NCBI RefSeq assembly: GCF_021347895.1 | Contig: NC_067135.1 | Coordinates: forward strand, 24,005,847-24,069,846 | Direction: 5' to 3' | Origin: Acanthochromis polyacanthus | Taxonomy: Eukaryota; Chordata; Actinopteri; Pomacentridae | DNA length: 64,000 nucleotides | Shown here: positions 43,733 through 54,290 of the stretch, one piece after another | Numbering within the stretch: the stretch's first letter is position 1 | Layout of the letters: each line of letters starts with the position of its first letter | Notes under the pieces: generated by a model | The model's input: only the letters and a program-made list of their open reading frames with translations | The model's database searches: none | Told to the model about the DNA's origin: nothing | Translations under genes and position numbers: made by a program

Positions 43733-45135
43733 TCATGGAACAGCGAAAAAACAGAAATCCTCTTCGAATGTAATTACATTCTTGTAAGCTCCGCAAAATA
43801 TGCTGATCCTGGCGCGTAAAAGTTCATTTACCGCACAGGTCAACTCGTCTCTCAGGGTATCAAGCAGATAGCGGTCCCTTCTCCTCCTGCGATGTCTGGT
43901 GAAAGAGCCTCTTACGGCGCCTGAGAGAGAGAATAAAAATAAAAACACGCATGATTAAAATCACATTTTTAAAAAGAATTAGAATCGTTATGAAACTTTA
44001 ACCCTGTAACACAAACGATTCAGACTGCTTACCGTTCCGTCTGGCGGTTCTATTTGTAGGGATCCTGGGATGAGCACGCGCCGCCGCCGCTGGAGCGGCG
44101 TAGGTCCGGCCTGGTGTCGGAGGAGAGGGGGTGCTGGAGACCGGCACCGTGGCGGCTCTCTCAGGCGAGGCGGGGGTCCTGATGCTTCTCCCGATCAAGG
44201 GAGGTGGTGGGGGGAGTGCGAGCGGAGCGGTGTAGGTCCGGGTCGTTGCTGGAGCTGTGGAACCCGGCACCGTTGCCTCGGTGTCGGGTATGCGGTTGCA
44301 ACGGTCCTGCCGCTTCTCACAATCAGGGGAGCTGCTGCTGCTGCTGCCGCTGGTGGTGGTGTTGGAGGTGGTGGTACAGGAGGTGGTGTAACCGGTGGAA
44401 CCCGGAACCGTCGCATCGGTCTCGGGGGACGGGGTTGCAACGGTCCCTGCTGGTACTGCTGCTCCCAATCGGGGGAGCTGGCGGTGGGGCGAAGGTCTGG
44501 CACGGCGCCGGACCTGTGGAACCCGGCACCTCTGCCTCGGTCTCGGAGACGGAGGAGGAGGAGCTGGAGGACCGGGGGAGGTCGGAGGTGTTGATCCAAT
44601 GGAGAAGAGAGGAGACGGCGGGGGTAGAGTCAAGGGAGATGGAACGTGATGGAGGTGAAAATCCCCGGCGTGTAGAGAACCCGAACTCCGGAGACACCAG
44701 GCGCGGTCTGCCACTGCCCGGCTCTGAAGCTGGATAAATCCCGCATCACTTGTCGTGTCAACGTAGCTGCGTCCTGGCCCTCTATATCCCACCCACGTTC
44801 GCTCCAAATTTCTTGTTGCTAATGCCTCGTTTCTAGCTGCGTTCTCAATGTGAAGTTCGATTTCTCGTAGTTCTTCCTCGGTAACTAAAAAAAACAAAAA
44901 AGAAAAAAACTGAGTGATTAAGTAAATTGCTTAATTCAAGGAATAATTATTGGAAAACAACAAGGAGAAGAAGCAGAAGAAGAAAAATACTCACAGGCCT
45001 CAAGAAAGTCAAAGTTGATCTCCTCGCCTATAAAACACAGCTTTTTTTTTAGAAACAACAGATCATCAGAAAAAAGCGTGTAAAAATAATGCTAAAAATT
45101 GCAAACGAGATGAAAAACCACGTACCGTTTTCCAT
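43733..45135 (-). CDS. Spliced proline-rich terminal gene of the Polinton, four coding exons, function unknown
   Basis: Minus-strand exons: 45126-45135 (MENG), 44995-45027, 44033-44884 and 43733-43920. Each junction is GT/AG: donors GTACGT, GTGAGT, GTAAGC; acceptors TTTTATAG, TTTTTTTAG, CTCTCAG. All phases agree, giving 360 aa. The N-terminus is acidic (GEEINFDFLEAFTEEELREI). Exon 3 is a proline/serine/threonine-rich repeat (ATVPGST units). Exon 4 has an arginine cluster (TRHRRRRRDRYL) and a helical, cysteine-containing end. The shape, acidic start then proline-rich then basic, suggests a regulatory protein such as a transcription factor, comparable in position to adenovirus end genes, but I recognise no family. 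The stop is 105 bp upstream of the polymerase start. The promoter and element terminus fall in the adjacent N gap. Exons 1-2 are short, so the model needs RNA evidence. Confidence 0.72.
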
Positions 45136-45157
45136 ATTTTTTAAATTTCAGAAGCTT

Positions 45158-45257
45158 NNNNNNNNNNNNNNNNNNNNNNNNNNNNNNNNNNNNNNNNNNN
45201 NNNNNNNNNNNNNNNNNNNNNNNNNNNNNNNNNNNNNNNNNNNNNNNNNNNNNNNNN
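45158..45257. other. Assembly gap (100 N)
   Basis: A placeholder-length N run immediately upstream of the Polinton's terminal gene. The right terminal inverted repeat, target duplication and promoter are presumably missing here. Confidence 1.
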
Positions 45258-46158
45258 AGATGAGACAACCCAGGGGAATTAGCAAGGAGAAGTCCCTAAA
45301 CAAACAAACTAAAAGTGTGACATGAACTAGGGAGGCTGAATTCAACAAACCACGGACACCAAACAACATTCAATAGACAAGCAACGAACACAACACACAA
45401 CATATCCATGGTTCACCTCCATGGATGGTGAGAGTCACGAATTTCTGTTATTTTGAGGGTCAGAGCTAAAAAATGTGGAAACCAGTGGTACAGATAATAA
45501 GATACTTTTGTACAGCATTGCATCAGTGACTGATAAAGAGCCTTTTGGAATGTACATCCAAAATATTTGTCTTTGCACTCATTCTAAATAATTTTTTTTT
45601 GTCTTCACGCATCCCAACAGGAAACCACATATCACCACAGGTTAGCAAAGTGGTTGCATCAGGTGAGGACATGTGGATTTACATCTGGTTTGCATTGCTC
45701 AACAAAGCACAAAACCACAGTCTGTGACCTTAAGTGGACTTTCTGTTGAACAAGCATCAAAATTACCTTCACTTGTACCACTTTCTGCCTTGCAACATTT
45801 TCCATACCTGTGGTTGGACAACTATTTAAATTTGATCTGAGAACTGTAGCTCAACTACACTGCAAAGTTAAATTGCACTCATTGATCTAGGGGGACCATC
45901 TCAGTGTACTGAGAAAAGTATCATTTTAGATTCAGTCTGAAAGAGACTGATTACAATGAAATTGATCAGTCTGTTAGCTGACTGTCTTACCTTCTGACTG
46001 AATTGACCTCAGTTCCCACACAAAGAAAAACATGACAATTTTTCTCAATGAAAATATTCATTAACTAGTCTTCCAACAGAATACATGTGTTATATACAAT
46101 GACACTGGAGTGTAGACAGTAAATGTATGACATCAGATTACTCAACTGAATGAAGAGG
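45258..46158. repeat. Post-gap flank with a copy of the 56-60 kb repeat family
   Basis: 45258-45310 resembles 10585-10640 (GGGGAATTAGCAAGG, CTAAACAAACAAAC). 45400-45850 matches the repeat unit at 56750, 58620 and 59570 (ATGGTGAGAGTCACGAAT, CTTTTGGAATGTACATCCA). 45860-46158 shows nothing recognisable. Confidence 0.7.
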
Positions 46159-46400
46159 ATTATGGTGATTATGCCTTCATCAATACCAATTAGTTGATGA
46201 ACCAAAGACTTGGGGTGAAGCCCAACAGTACTGCAGAGAAAAGTTCATTGTGGACAACATGGAAGATGTGGCTCAACTGATTACAGCTGCTGGCAGAGGC
46301 TACAGTGGAAAAGTATGGATTGGCCTGTATTACACTTCCATTAAAACCTGGACCTCTTGGTCAGATAGCACAGAGCACGAATTCGGAAACTGGCTGCCTG

Positions 46401-47976
46401 TGTCACATTGCAGTTGGGACTGGTTTTATTGTTGTATTGTTGTTTTAGAGATTTATTTTTGCATGTTTTTAATTATTAGTGTTTTGAGTTTTATTGCATG
46501 TTTTTAGATGTCCCACTGCCAGTGAACGCCTCTTATGAGGCAATATGCTGCACCTGTGAGGTTCTCCCTTCTCCCTCACAGGAGCCAATTGATGGCGGAG
46601 AAAGAGGCTCCGGACTGGAAGGAGAGGGGCTATAAAAGAGCCTGTGGAGGATTACAGGGGGGATGGCAGTTGGAAAAGAGCGACAAGAGAGGAGACAGCA
46701 TGAGGCCGGGAACTGGGCAGAGGAAACGCTGAGGTGAAGCAGGAAAAGACCCAGAACTAGTGATGGTGAAATCGAAGCTTCATGAAGCAATGAACCACTT
46801 TGACACATCTGCTTCAAGAATGACACATTGTTTCGAAGCATTTGACACAACCAGAAGAGTGACATCTGCTGGTCCTGTGTCAGAACTGCATCCAAGTGGA
46901 AAAAACTGAAAAAGCCTCAGGACTGCTTGTCTCACACTGTTTTGTACTTGCAATAAATGTTTTAAAACGTTATATATATATGTATGTTTGTGTGCATATA
47001 TGTGTAGTGTGTTTCTATGAATGCATGTGTGTGTATGTGTGAATCTATGCTTATGTATCTGTGTGTTATTTAATGTATTTAATGCAACTAGACATATCTA
47101 AACTAAATTCTAACTAAATGTATGCTCTCCCTAACTTCTCTCAAAATGACAAATGGCAAATGCACTAGCCTAATCTCCTCCTCTCAAAAACCCACAATTT
47201 GAGGAGTGAATCAGACCCCTATGCCTTTTAAGATCTGGACAGATTGAAATGTCCCATCCCTTCAAAGTTCTAGCGAAGCACCGCGACACGCGATGTGATG
47301 TAACGAGGCTTCGCTCTCGATAATCACGTGACTGTGGGCGTGCTGAAGCAGGGATCGAAAAACCGTCGCGGAACACTTCCGCTTCAAAAGCTCGGCACTG
47401 TGTCGAGCAAACTGGCTCGAGCGTAACATCACTACCCAGAACGTCACACTCGCAGCAGCAGGGCTAATAGCTCTGCATGGTGTGTGAGTATCCCTTTGGG
47501 CTGTTAGTAACGTTCTGGTGTGTGTACATCCCCAGGAGAGGGTTGATACGTTCATACTGGCAGTGGTTTTGTGTCCTCGAAGTGGCCTTCAAGCAGAAGA
47601 GTCCGGGCCTGGGAGAAGACTGTTGGACACTGTAGCCACTGAACCTTGGCACCTGACCCCAGTTTCCCTGAACCTTAAGTATTCATTTTAAACACAGACC
47701 TCTCGTTTTAATGGACGTTCACCCCGCCGGCTCTTAATCTGGTTGACACTATTTTAGGAAGTTGTAACCAGTTTTATTGGGATTTTAAAGAACTGCTCCT
47801 TGTAAATAAATTATTGCCTGCACCGGCATCTCGTTTTCCGCTCTCTGTTTTAATTGTCACTGTCAGTGTGCTCCACCCGATATGTAAAGAACCTGCAACA
47901 AAAATTTACAATACCATTTACCCTGTCATTCCACTTCACACTCCGCGACTCACACCTGCATGCCCATCTCGTAACA
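46401..47976 (+). mobile_element. Solo-LTR-like insertion in lectin C
   Basis: It starts TGTCACATTG, contains a TATA box (CTATAAAAGAG, 46631) and AATAAA (47803), and ends GTAACA, which together look like an LTR. Without the nested hAT element it is about 890 bp. No target duplication was found; about 17 bp of CTLD sequence is missing at the site. Confidence 0.5.
46758..47434. mobile_element. Nested hAT-type MITE, 677 bp
   Basis: It begins TAGTGATGGTGAAATCGAAGC... in outline and ends GTAACATCACTA, an imperfect inverted pair. CCCAGAAC is duplicated exactly at 46750-46757 and 47435-47442, the 8-bp hAT signature. Confidence 0.85.
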
Positions 47977-48479
47977 CTGGACACTGTGCTACCAGTTTGA
48001 TCGGTGCTACTGATGCTGGAAAGTGGGCTGACGATCGTTGCGACAAAAAAACTTCCTTTCATGTGCCGCTACGGTGAGTTGTCTTCAGACAAACTCACAC
48101 TGACTGTGTTGAACTGACACTCAAGTCTATTTTTCAAGAATCTGTATTTCCATTTTGTCCACAGAGGAAAAAGCAGCAGTTTCAGATCAAGCTGAGGGCT
48201 CTGAAATTCACAATGGACCTGAATGACCCCGCTGTGACGGAGGCCATCCTGAAACTGGTCAGTGTGAGATGAGATAGTTCATGTTAACATTTAAATTTAA
48301 GGGACATAAATCTGTAAGAACAAGAATAAAAATCATTTCTTTTTGCTCCTGAACCTGTTTTTCAGCTGAAGGAGAAGCTGAAAGAGAAAGGGATCACAGC
48401 AGGGGTCAAACTTAGATGGGTCAAGAAGCCTGACAACACCATCTTCCAGGAAGAGAAGGAAGAGAAGGATGAACTGTAA

Positions 48480-49560
48480 ACTGTATTTACAGGATATCTT
48501 TCATTTGTTTTACTTTGAAGGTTTATGTTTTAGGTTGACATGTTAGAGCCAACTAATAAATATTAAACTGTCATGTGAGACATTTATTGTTTAGGAGTAG
48601 AGCAGAGTAAATTGTTCAGAAAACTGAACAAATATCTTATTTATCCTGTTGCTGTGTTGACAAATTAATGGTAGGACAGATTTACAGATGATTTTATGCA
48701 ACATACATGAGAAAATCTACACATTTAAAACTTTCTCATGTATAAATGTTGTAATGAACTGCAGAGACATCAGCGTATCCCTGTAAAGCTGGATTCATTT
48801 ATATAGCATGTTGTTGGATATTTAAGTGTGATATGTGTGATGTGGTAGGATCTAATATTGTAGCTTTGAAAGAAAATCTCTGAGACTGTGAGAGTCGAGT
48901 GAATATTCTTCATTGTGTGGTTATTTAAATATCTACAGAGCTGTAGCTGACTTTTATCTGTCATTTGTGTTAAAACATACTGATTATTATTTATTACGTT
49001 GGTTTTGTTTTCATACATTTTTTGACAATAACAATTATAAGCAGCTGTACTCTTTTAAATTTAAATGTGACACTAAAACTTATAGTTTCTAAACCTTCTG
49101 AATCAGCCGAGTTGCTACGTGAGCTCCTGAATTAAGAAAATAAAGTCAATATGAATGTTAGAAACATTACCTGAAACAAACTCTGAAAATGAAAAAGTTC
49201 TCATAGTTTACTTTGTAATTAACTATCTGGTTTAAACAGAGACTGAAAGCTGTTTTCCATGATCTTAAGGGGATTTCAGGAAGTAAATAACATGCAAATA
49301 ATGTTATGTCACAGGACACTGTACCTGGAAACTTAGTGAGTGATGATTTTGTTGTTTAACTCTGACCAGGTGAGCTGAGATTAAATGTGAAGGCTGATTT
49401 TGAACGAAACCTGTAATAATTTGCGGTGTTCTGACTGCTCTACTTGGTGGCAATAAAGCACAAGAAAACCAAACACCTCTGATCCTGTAATGAGTGGTGA
49501 CACTCCATCCTGTTTCTCTGATGGGTCAAGGAAGGCCAAAAGTTCAGTTTGTCTTCTGAT
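48480..49560. repeat. Duplicated 3' flank of lectin C
   Basis: Matches 9032-10260 with deletions. No gene is present. Confidence 0.8.
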
Positions 49561-49602
49561 AGATGGAGAATAATTTGAAAATGTAATAAAAATACTGATT
49601 AA

Positions 49603-50453
49603 AGGGGCACCGAATTTAGATTTTTATGCTCGTAACAAAGTCTCATATTAATGTGGATGAATCTTCGTTATTTACACTTACTAATGCCCCATTTTCGATT
49701 CATGAATCATTTTGGTTTTGTAAATATTTGTATTTTATTAATTTTTTGTCGACTCGTCTAGAATTTCCTGTGAGAGACGGAGCGATTTACAGCAAATACG
49801 GGTGCGCGTGCGCTGACGGAGCGTAGCAGAGCGGAGCTAGTTGTTTTTAGCACTAGCAGAGTGGAGAGTTGGTTGAGAAGACGGCACACATGGAGCGCAA
49901 AAGGAAGCGAACAGAGCAAAGTCTGCAAGCAAAAAGGTTGTCAGATCGACAACGAAGCAAAAGAAAAGTTCATCTTGTACAGGCATTTCAGAGGTGGAGA
50001 GAATTCCTGGAGCAAAAAGGAATCAAAACAGATGCCGAGCTGGCTGTGCTTCTCCTAGACAGGTACATAACTTTAGCTCTTTGTAAGTTTGATACAATTC
50101 TTTTGTCTTTTGTGTGTGTTGCTTGCGATATGTGGTTAGTAGACTATGGGATTAGTTTGACTGTGACTGGTTTAGTTGATTAACTTTGTGGCAAAAACAC
50201 TGTGTGGGTATTGGCTAATGTAACGTTAGCTCGGAGCTACCGAACGTTAGCTCGGAGCAGCTTTGACAACTCAGTTTTACAACATTAGACTGCGGAGTCA
50301 TTTACACACGTTATTGTTCAACAATGATTTCAACTCCGCCGGCTTTCCTGAGGCTCGCTCGCTCGTTTACGATGGTTTGCGACAGTGCGCGCCGAGGCTC
50401 ACGGGAAATGTAGGCAACGCTACATTTCCGCTAAAATCTTCCTCGGTGCCCCT
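49603..50453 (+). mobile_element. TTAA-flanked DNA element (piggyBac/Kolobok-like), 851 bp
   Basis: The ends AGGGGCACCGA and TCGGTGCCCCT are perfect inverted repeats. TTAA flanks both sides (49599-49602, 50454-50457). It carries one probable coding exon (next entry), so it is likely a deletion derivative of an autonomous element. Confidence 0.85.
49890..50062 (+). pseudogene. Retained first coding exon inside the TTAA element
   Basis: The ATG opens a basic peptide MERKRKRTEQSLQAKRLSDR, then FQRWREFLEQKGIKTDAELA and VLLLDR, ending at a consensus donor (GACAG/GTACAT). RWR...KTD.ELA.LLLDR is a motif I associate with uncharacterised fish proteins and transposon-linked genes. No downstream exon is seen within the element. 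Probably a relic of its transposase or an accessory protein. Confidence 0.5.
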
Positions 50454-50694
50454 TTAAAAGGCAACATGTTGGAGGTCAGTTATCTCTGTTCGTCTTCACA
50501 TGTTCAGCAGGCTCATTCTGCTCATTCATTGGTGGAAAAATGGCTTTTAAACACTTTCCACACTGGAAATCCCTGATCAGACTGCTTCTGTTACTGAAAC
50601 CTGCTACTATTTCCCAAAGATACCAAGTTTGGCAGTAAAATGGAGGTCTGGGAGTCCTCCACAGGAAATATTTAGTATCAAACACTTAGTTTCC

Positions 50695-51822
50695 TGGGGC
50701 CTCATTTATAAAACATTGCATAGATCCATACTAAAAGTTTGCGTACGCCGAAAATCTGAAATGGGCGTATGCCCTTCACCCCTGATTTATAAAACTGTGC
50801 GTACGCACAGCTGCACGCAATTTCTTGATAAATCACACACCAGCTGGAAGATTGCACAGGTGGATCCACCTCACATTCCGCCCACAACACACCCACATTT
50901 TACCATGAATGGTCAATGCAAAGTAACCCATGAATGTAGCTGTATATAAATAAGCTGCTGATCCACGGCATTTTACTCAGCACCGACCTGCAGTCTTTTC
51001 CCTACACTGCTGTGCGTCAGGATGAATGAATAGGTAGGAATAGATAATAGATAGGATTTAGACAACAAATGTAACCTCATATATTCTTCATATAAAACAC
51101 ATACCTGTTGACCACTTCCCGCTGGAAGGAGCCGGTGTCGCCAGAAACCCCCGAGTCGTCAGCTCCTGTGTCTGTACCGGGATGGCGTGGTTTCGGTGGG
51201 TGGGTCTGTATAAGACGGCCCAGTTCAGCACATAGATCCAAGAGTACTGCTCTAGGGAATCTGAATCAGCTTATTAGCCAGTCATCGACATGGGCAAATC
51301 CCCGTGATTCCTAAAATCTCTCTCCATTCTTAACGTGATCTTCCAGCAATGCCAGCGCATCCATTGTGCCACATTACGCACGGCTGTCAGCCGCTATTTA
51401 TCCGCTTGATCAGCGATTGGACTGATTGTCACATGCCTTTTCCAAATTAGTAATCAATCAGTGCCACTCACCGCTCTATATCATTTGAAGATGGAAGTTT
51501 GATATATGAACGTAGTTCTGCAAATACAGTCGTAGGCCGAATGGCGCACTATAGAAACATCTACAACAATGAGGGTTTATGATTATCCGGCTCTACAAGT
51601 CTAATATGTGATGACAATAAAGGTTTGAGACCAATCTGGTTTCAATTCACCACTTCACCCTCCGGCACTGCCGTTCCCTCTGTCTCCAAAATGTGCATAA
51701 GCAAGCATCAAAGTTGGCACACCGGTGCGCACATTCTCACGCCAAGTTTGTTTTTATAAATCACAACCTTTGCGTAGAAAGCCCTGTTTTGTGCGTACGC
51801 AAGCTTTAGAAATGAGGACCCT
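50695..51822. mobile_element. Harbinger-like non-autonomous element
   Basis: The left end GGGGCCTCATTTATAAAAC with GCGTACGC and the right end GCGTACGCAAGC, then AAATGAGGACCC, form an inverted pair typical of fish Harbinger/PIF non-autonomous elements. No transposase; the 3-bp target duplication was not resolved. Confidence 0.65.
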
Positions 51823-51936
51823 GGTGATCTTTTTTGTACAAAGTTGTTCTTTTTCTACCTCCATTTTTGGTGGAATTTATGTCAAAGAAAACATAAAATT
51901 CAGAAAACACACACTTATGCCAAGTATATACACTAC

Positions 51937-52080
51937 CGTTCAAAGGTTTGGGGTCACCATGAAAACACATTTTTATTCATGTGCTAACATGATTGCACAA
52001 GAGTTTTCTAATCATCAGTTAGCCTCTCTACATGGTTAGCTAACAAAATGTAGTATTTTTACACAGGAGTGATGGTTGTT
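51937..52080. mobile_element. One end of the 3116-family MITE
   Basis: CACTACCGTTCAAAGGTTTGG then GGTCACC, followed by family sequence (TTTTATTCATGTGCTAACAT). An inverted end of the same family lies at 55985-56012, so later insertions may have split one element or two copies may be present. Confidence 0.55.
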
Positions 52081-52109
52081 GCAAATGGGCCTCCGTCGCC
52101 CCTCGTAGA

Positions 52110-52585
52110 TACAGGGAGTCCTTGATTTGCATTAGAGTTCCATTCATACTGATCAACGCAGTCGATTTTTGCAATAAGTCGGAACTAAGGCAAAAATGTA
52201 AACAATGCCGTCATGTGCATTATGACATCAATCAGTTTTTCAGAAAAGTCATGAATACCAATGACTTTCATGCATGTATGAGTCAGACTTTGGCTTGGGA
52301 GCCATAATTAAGGGCAAAAAGTTAGCAAATGTAGCACAATCCAAGGTGGCATACCACTGGCAAATGTAAACAAAGTTGTCTCATGGCGCCACATGACGGC
52401 GTATTTGTTCTCTCCCCTCGCTAAGTGACAATGTATTCGTCTGCTCACCAATCAGTTCCATGTAACCAGTTCCACGTATCGGTGAAGCACAGTACGTCGT
52501 AAACCGAAGACCCGTCTATATATATGAACAATATAACGATGAAATGTCGTAGGTCGAGGACGTCATAAACCGAGGACCCCTTGTA
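52110..52585. mobile_element. MITE with TACAAGG-type inverted ends
   Basis: Left TACAGGGAGTCCTTGATTTG and right CATAAACCGAGGACCCCTTG then TA are imperfect inverted repeats. About 475 bp, non-coding. Confidence 0.55.
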
Positions 52586-52664
52586 TTCCATTTACAATCA
52601 GCTGTTTCCAGGTACAATAGTCATTGACCACATGGGCAATGTCTAGAGTGGATTTGAGTCATTA

Positions 52665-52990
52665 ACCACGCCCAATGGGTACGTCGGCGGGGTTATTGCA
52701 TTTGTTGCGGTATCTGGCTGGGTAAGTATGTATGTGGCTATGTCCGGTCCGATATCTCTGCAACCGCTGAATTCAGGATAATCAAACTTGGCACTGAAGA
52801 TCAGTCTAAGGTCCCCTGCTCAGTTGTGGAGTTACAGGTCAGCAGATCAAGTAGGGAGGGAGATACGTACGATGATCAAAATTGATACATATTGCATCAG
52901 TTGTATAGGGAGGACAGGGTTTTCGCCAGCAGAGGGCGTGGTTCTGCCCTCTACTGAGGGTTCATCTAGTTTCGTGTTTTCATTGGAAAA
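52665..52990. repeat. Interspersed repeat, inverted relative of 7240-7580
   Basis: Shared blocks include GGTCCCCTGCTCAG and GTTACAGGTCAGCAGATCAA. Its open frame is also present in the other copy but has no known product. Confidence 0.55.
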
Positions 52991-53230
52991 AACTGCTTTG
53001 CTTTCAAAATTTTTCATTTCATTTTAATTTTATTTATTTATTTTTAAAATGGGACAGTTCGTATTAATGTACATTTTCATGTAAATACGAGAGATTATAG
53101 CCATGCGGGTAATTTCCATCTAAAGTCCCATTGGCAGATCAAAGATAGAATAACATAAAACCATAACTAAACAAATAGCATAAAACCATAATAAAAAAAG
53201 ATATACATATATATATGCACATATACCTAC

Positions 53231-53912
53231 ATATACTGACAGTCAATTGAAACTTTGAGGTAGAAATGTACGCAGCATTCTACTTGTAGGGGGGTTGTAA
53301 TTATTCATTGTGGATTTACTGATGATCTAGTGTCCTGGTAGCTGAGATAATGATGAGTTGTCATTTTGTCATGAGTCATTGCACATGGGTTGGTCACTTT
53401 GCAAAAGAGAACCAAATACACACCAAGCAATACTCAGTGAGTATCTGCACAATTTGAGAATGGGTTTTGAAGGCCTATATAAGGGCCCAAAAAAGGCCAC
53501 CATTGTTAGCCCAGTGAACAGCATCATGCCGTGTCTATCACATGAACAACGTCTCCGGGCACTGGGTATGGTGGAGGCCGGTTTGAGCTACAGTGATGTA
53601 GCCAGGCGTATGGGCTGTTCCCAACCCACAATCAGAAGCCTGGTCCAAAGCATGCGCCGACGGATTGCTGCCTGCATCGAAGCAAATGGAGGCCATACTC
53701 GGTATTGACTGTTGTGACTTTGTGTTTGGCAGGTGCCGTTTTCTTTTGTGAAATTCTTCATTTTGAAATCATTCTTGAAACTTTAGATTTTTGTTTCTGT
53801 ATGCTAATATGCTAAACAAATGATTCATATGAAGAAAATCCAGTTTCGGGCTTCAAAATAAAAATTATGTTGAAAAATATGGTCTCAAAGTTTTTATTGA
53901 CTGTCAGTGTAC
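53231..53912 (+). mobile_element. Internally deleted Tc1-like transposon
   Basis: Ends CTGACAGTCAATTGAAACTTTGAG and the inverse CTCAAAGTTTTTATTGACTG form the inverted repeats, with TA next to each. The internal ORF (next entry) joins the two extremes of a transposase. Confidence 0.75.
53358..53708 (+). pseudogene. Tc1-like transposase: HTH joined to C-terminus by internal deletion
   Basis: From codon 56 it reads MPCLSHEQRLRALGMVEAGL then SYSDVARRMGCSQPTI, a Tc1-type helix-turn-helix. It passes directly to SMRRRIAACIEANGGHTRY, the usual C-terminus. The whole DDE catalytic core is missing but the frame is open. The remaining peptide might still bind the element's ends, which would be inference only. 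Confidence 0.75.
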
Positions 53913-53925
53913 ATATATAAATACA

Positions 53926-53937
53926 CACACGCACGCA

Positions 53938-54024
<87 letters not shown>
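53926..54024. repeat. (ACGC)n/(AC)n microsatellite
   Basis: CACACACGCACGC run followed by about 75 bp of pure AC repeat. Confidence 0.95.
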
Positions 54025-54026
<2 letters not shown>

Positions 54027-54039
54027 TGTTTTCCTATCA

Positions 54040-54290
54040 TTGTGGGGATCTACCATTGACTCCCATTCATATCTAACCCCTAACCCTTACCCTAACCCTA
54101 ACCCAGACCATGCCTAACCCTAAAGAAACGTTTTTGCACTTTTACTTTTTCAGTAACAACAACATGGCCAAGAAAACACTGTTTAAACTTGTGGGGACCC
54201 AAATGAGGTCCCCACAAATGACATGTTTTTTGGTTTTCCTATTGTTGTGGGGACATTTGGTCCCCACAAGTATAGCCAGAACCTGGGCGC
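54040..54290. repeat. Telomere-like CCCTAA variants in a palindromic GTGGGGACC element
   Basis: TAACCC-type repeats (54076-54122) lie inside a unit flanked by GTGGGGATC, GTGGGGACC and GGTCCCCAC arms. Similar units are common, interspersed and internal in fish genomes. Confidence 0.65.

Larger units (their letters stand above)
30966..45157. mobile_element. Endogenous Polinton/Maverick (adintovirus-like) element, about 14 kb
   Basis: One unit carries the Polinton hallmark set: DDE integrase with chromodomain, protein-primed family B DNA polymerase, FtsK/HerA-like packaging ATPase, adenain-like protease, penton-like and major capsid proteins and a basic core protein. Polintons integrate with 6-bp target duplications and are regarded as integrated viruses (adintoviruses). 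The left border is inferred from where the host repeat stops (about 30965). The right border is hidden by the N block at 45158, so terminal inverted repeats and the target duplication could not be confirmed. Genes sit in two converging blocks meeting near 37.5 kb. Several genes carry single lesions, so this copy is defective as assembled. Confidence 0.95.
46159..48479 (+). pseudogene. Lectin C: third CTLD lectin copy, interrupted and frameshifted
   Basis: 46159-46400 carries a CTLD beginning with EPKTWGEAQQYCREKF and KVWIGLYYTS, then EHEFGNWL, which looks like CTLD1 joined to CTLD2 sequence. A 1.58-kb insertion follows. The domain resumes at 47977 (GHCATSLIGATDAGKW) with an extra A near 48050 that shifts frame. 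The last two exons (48164-48256, 48366-48479) match lectin B and again end EEKDEL. No leader exons are seen upstream. Its CTLD keeps bases lost in B, so B and C decayed separately. Confidence 0.8.

Noticed and set aside
44070..44737. Long plus-strand ORFs opposite exon 3 of the spliced gene
   Set aside because: They are glycine/arginine shadows of a GC-rich proline repeat, without start context or family motifs.
54060..54125. Chromosome end from CCCTAA repeats
   Set aside because: The repeats are few, degenerate and inside an interspersed palindromic unit, with ordinary DNA on both sides.
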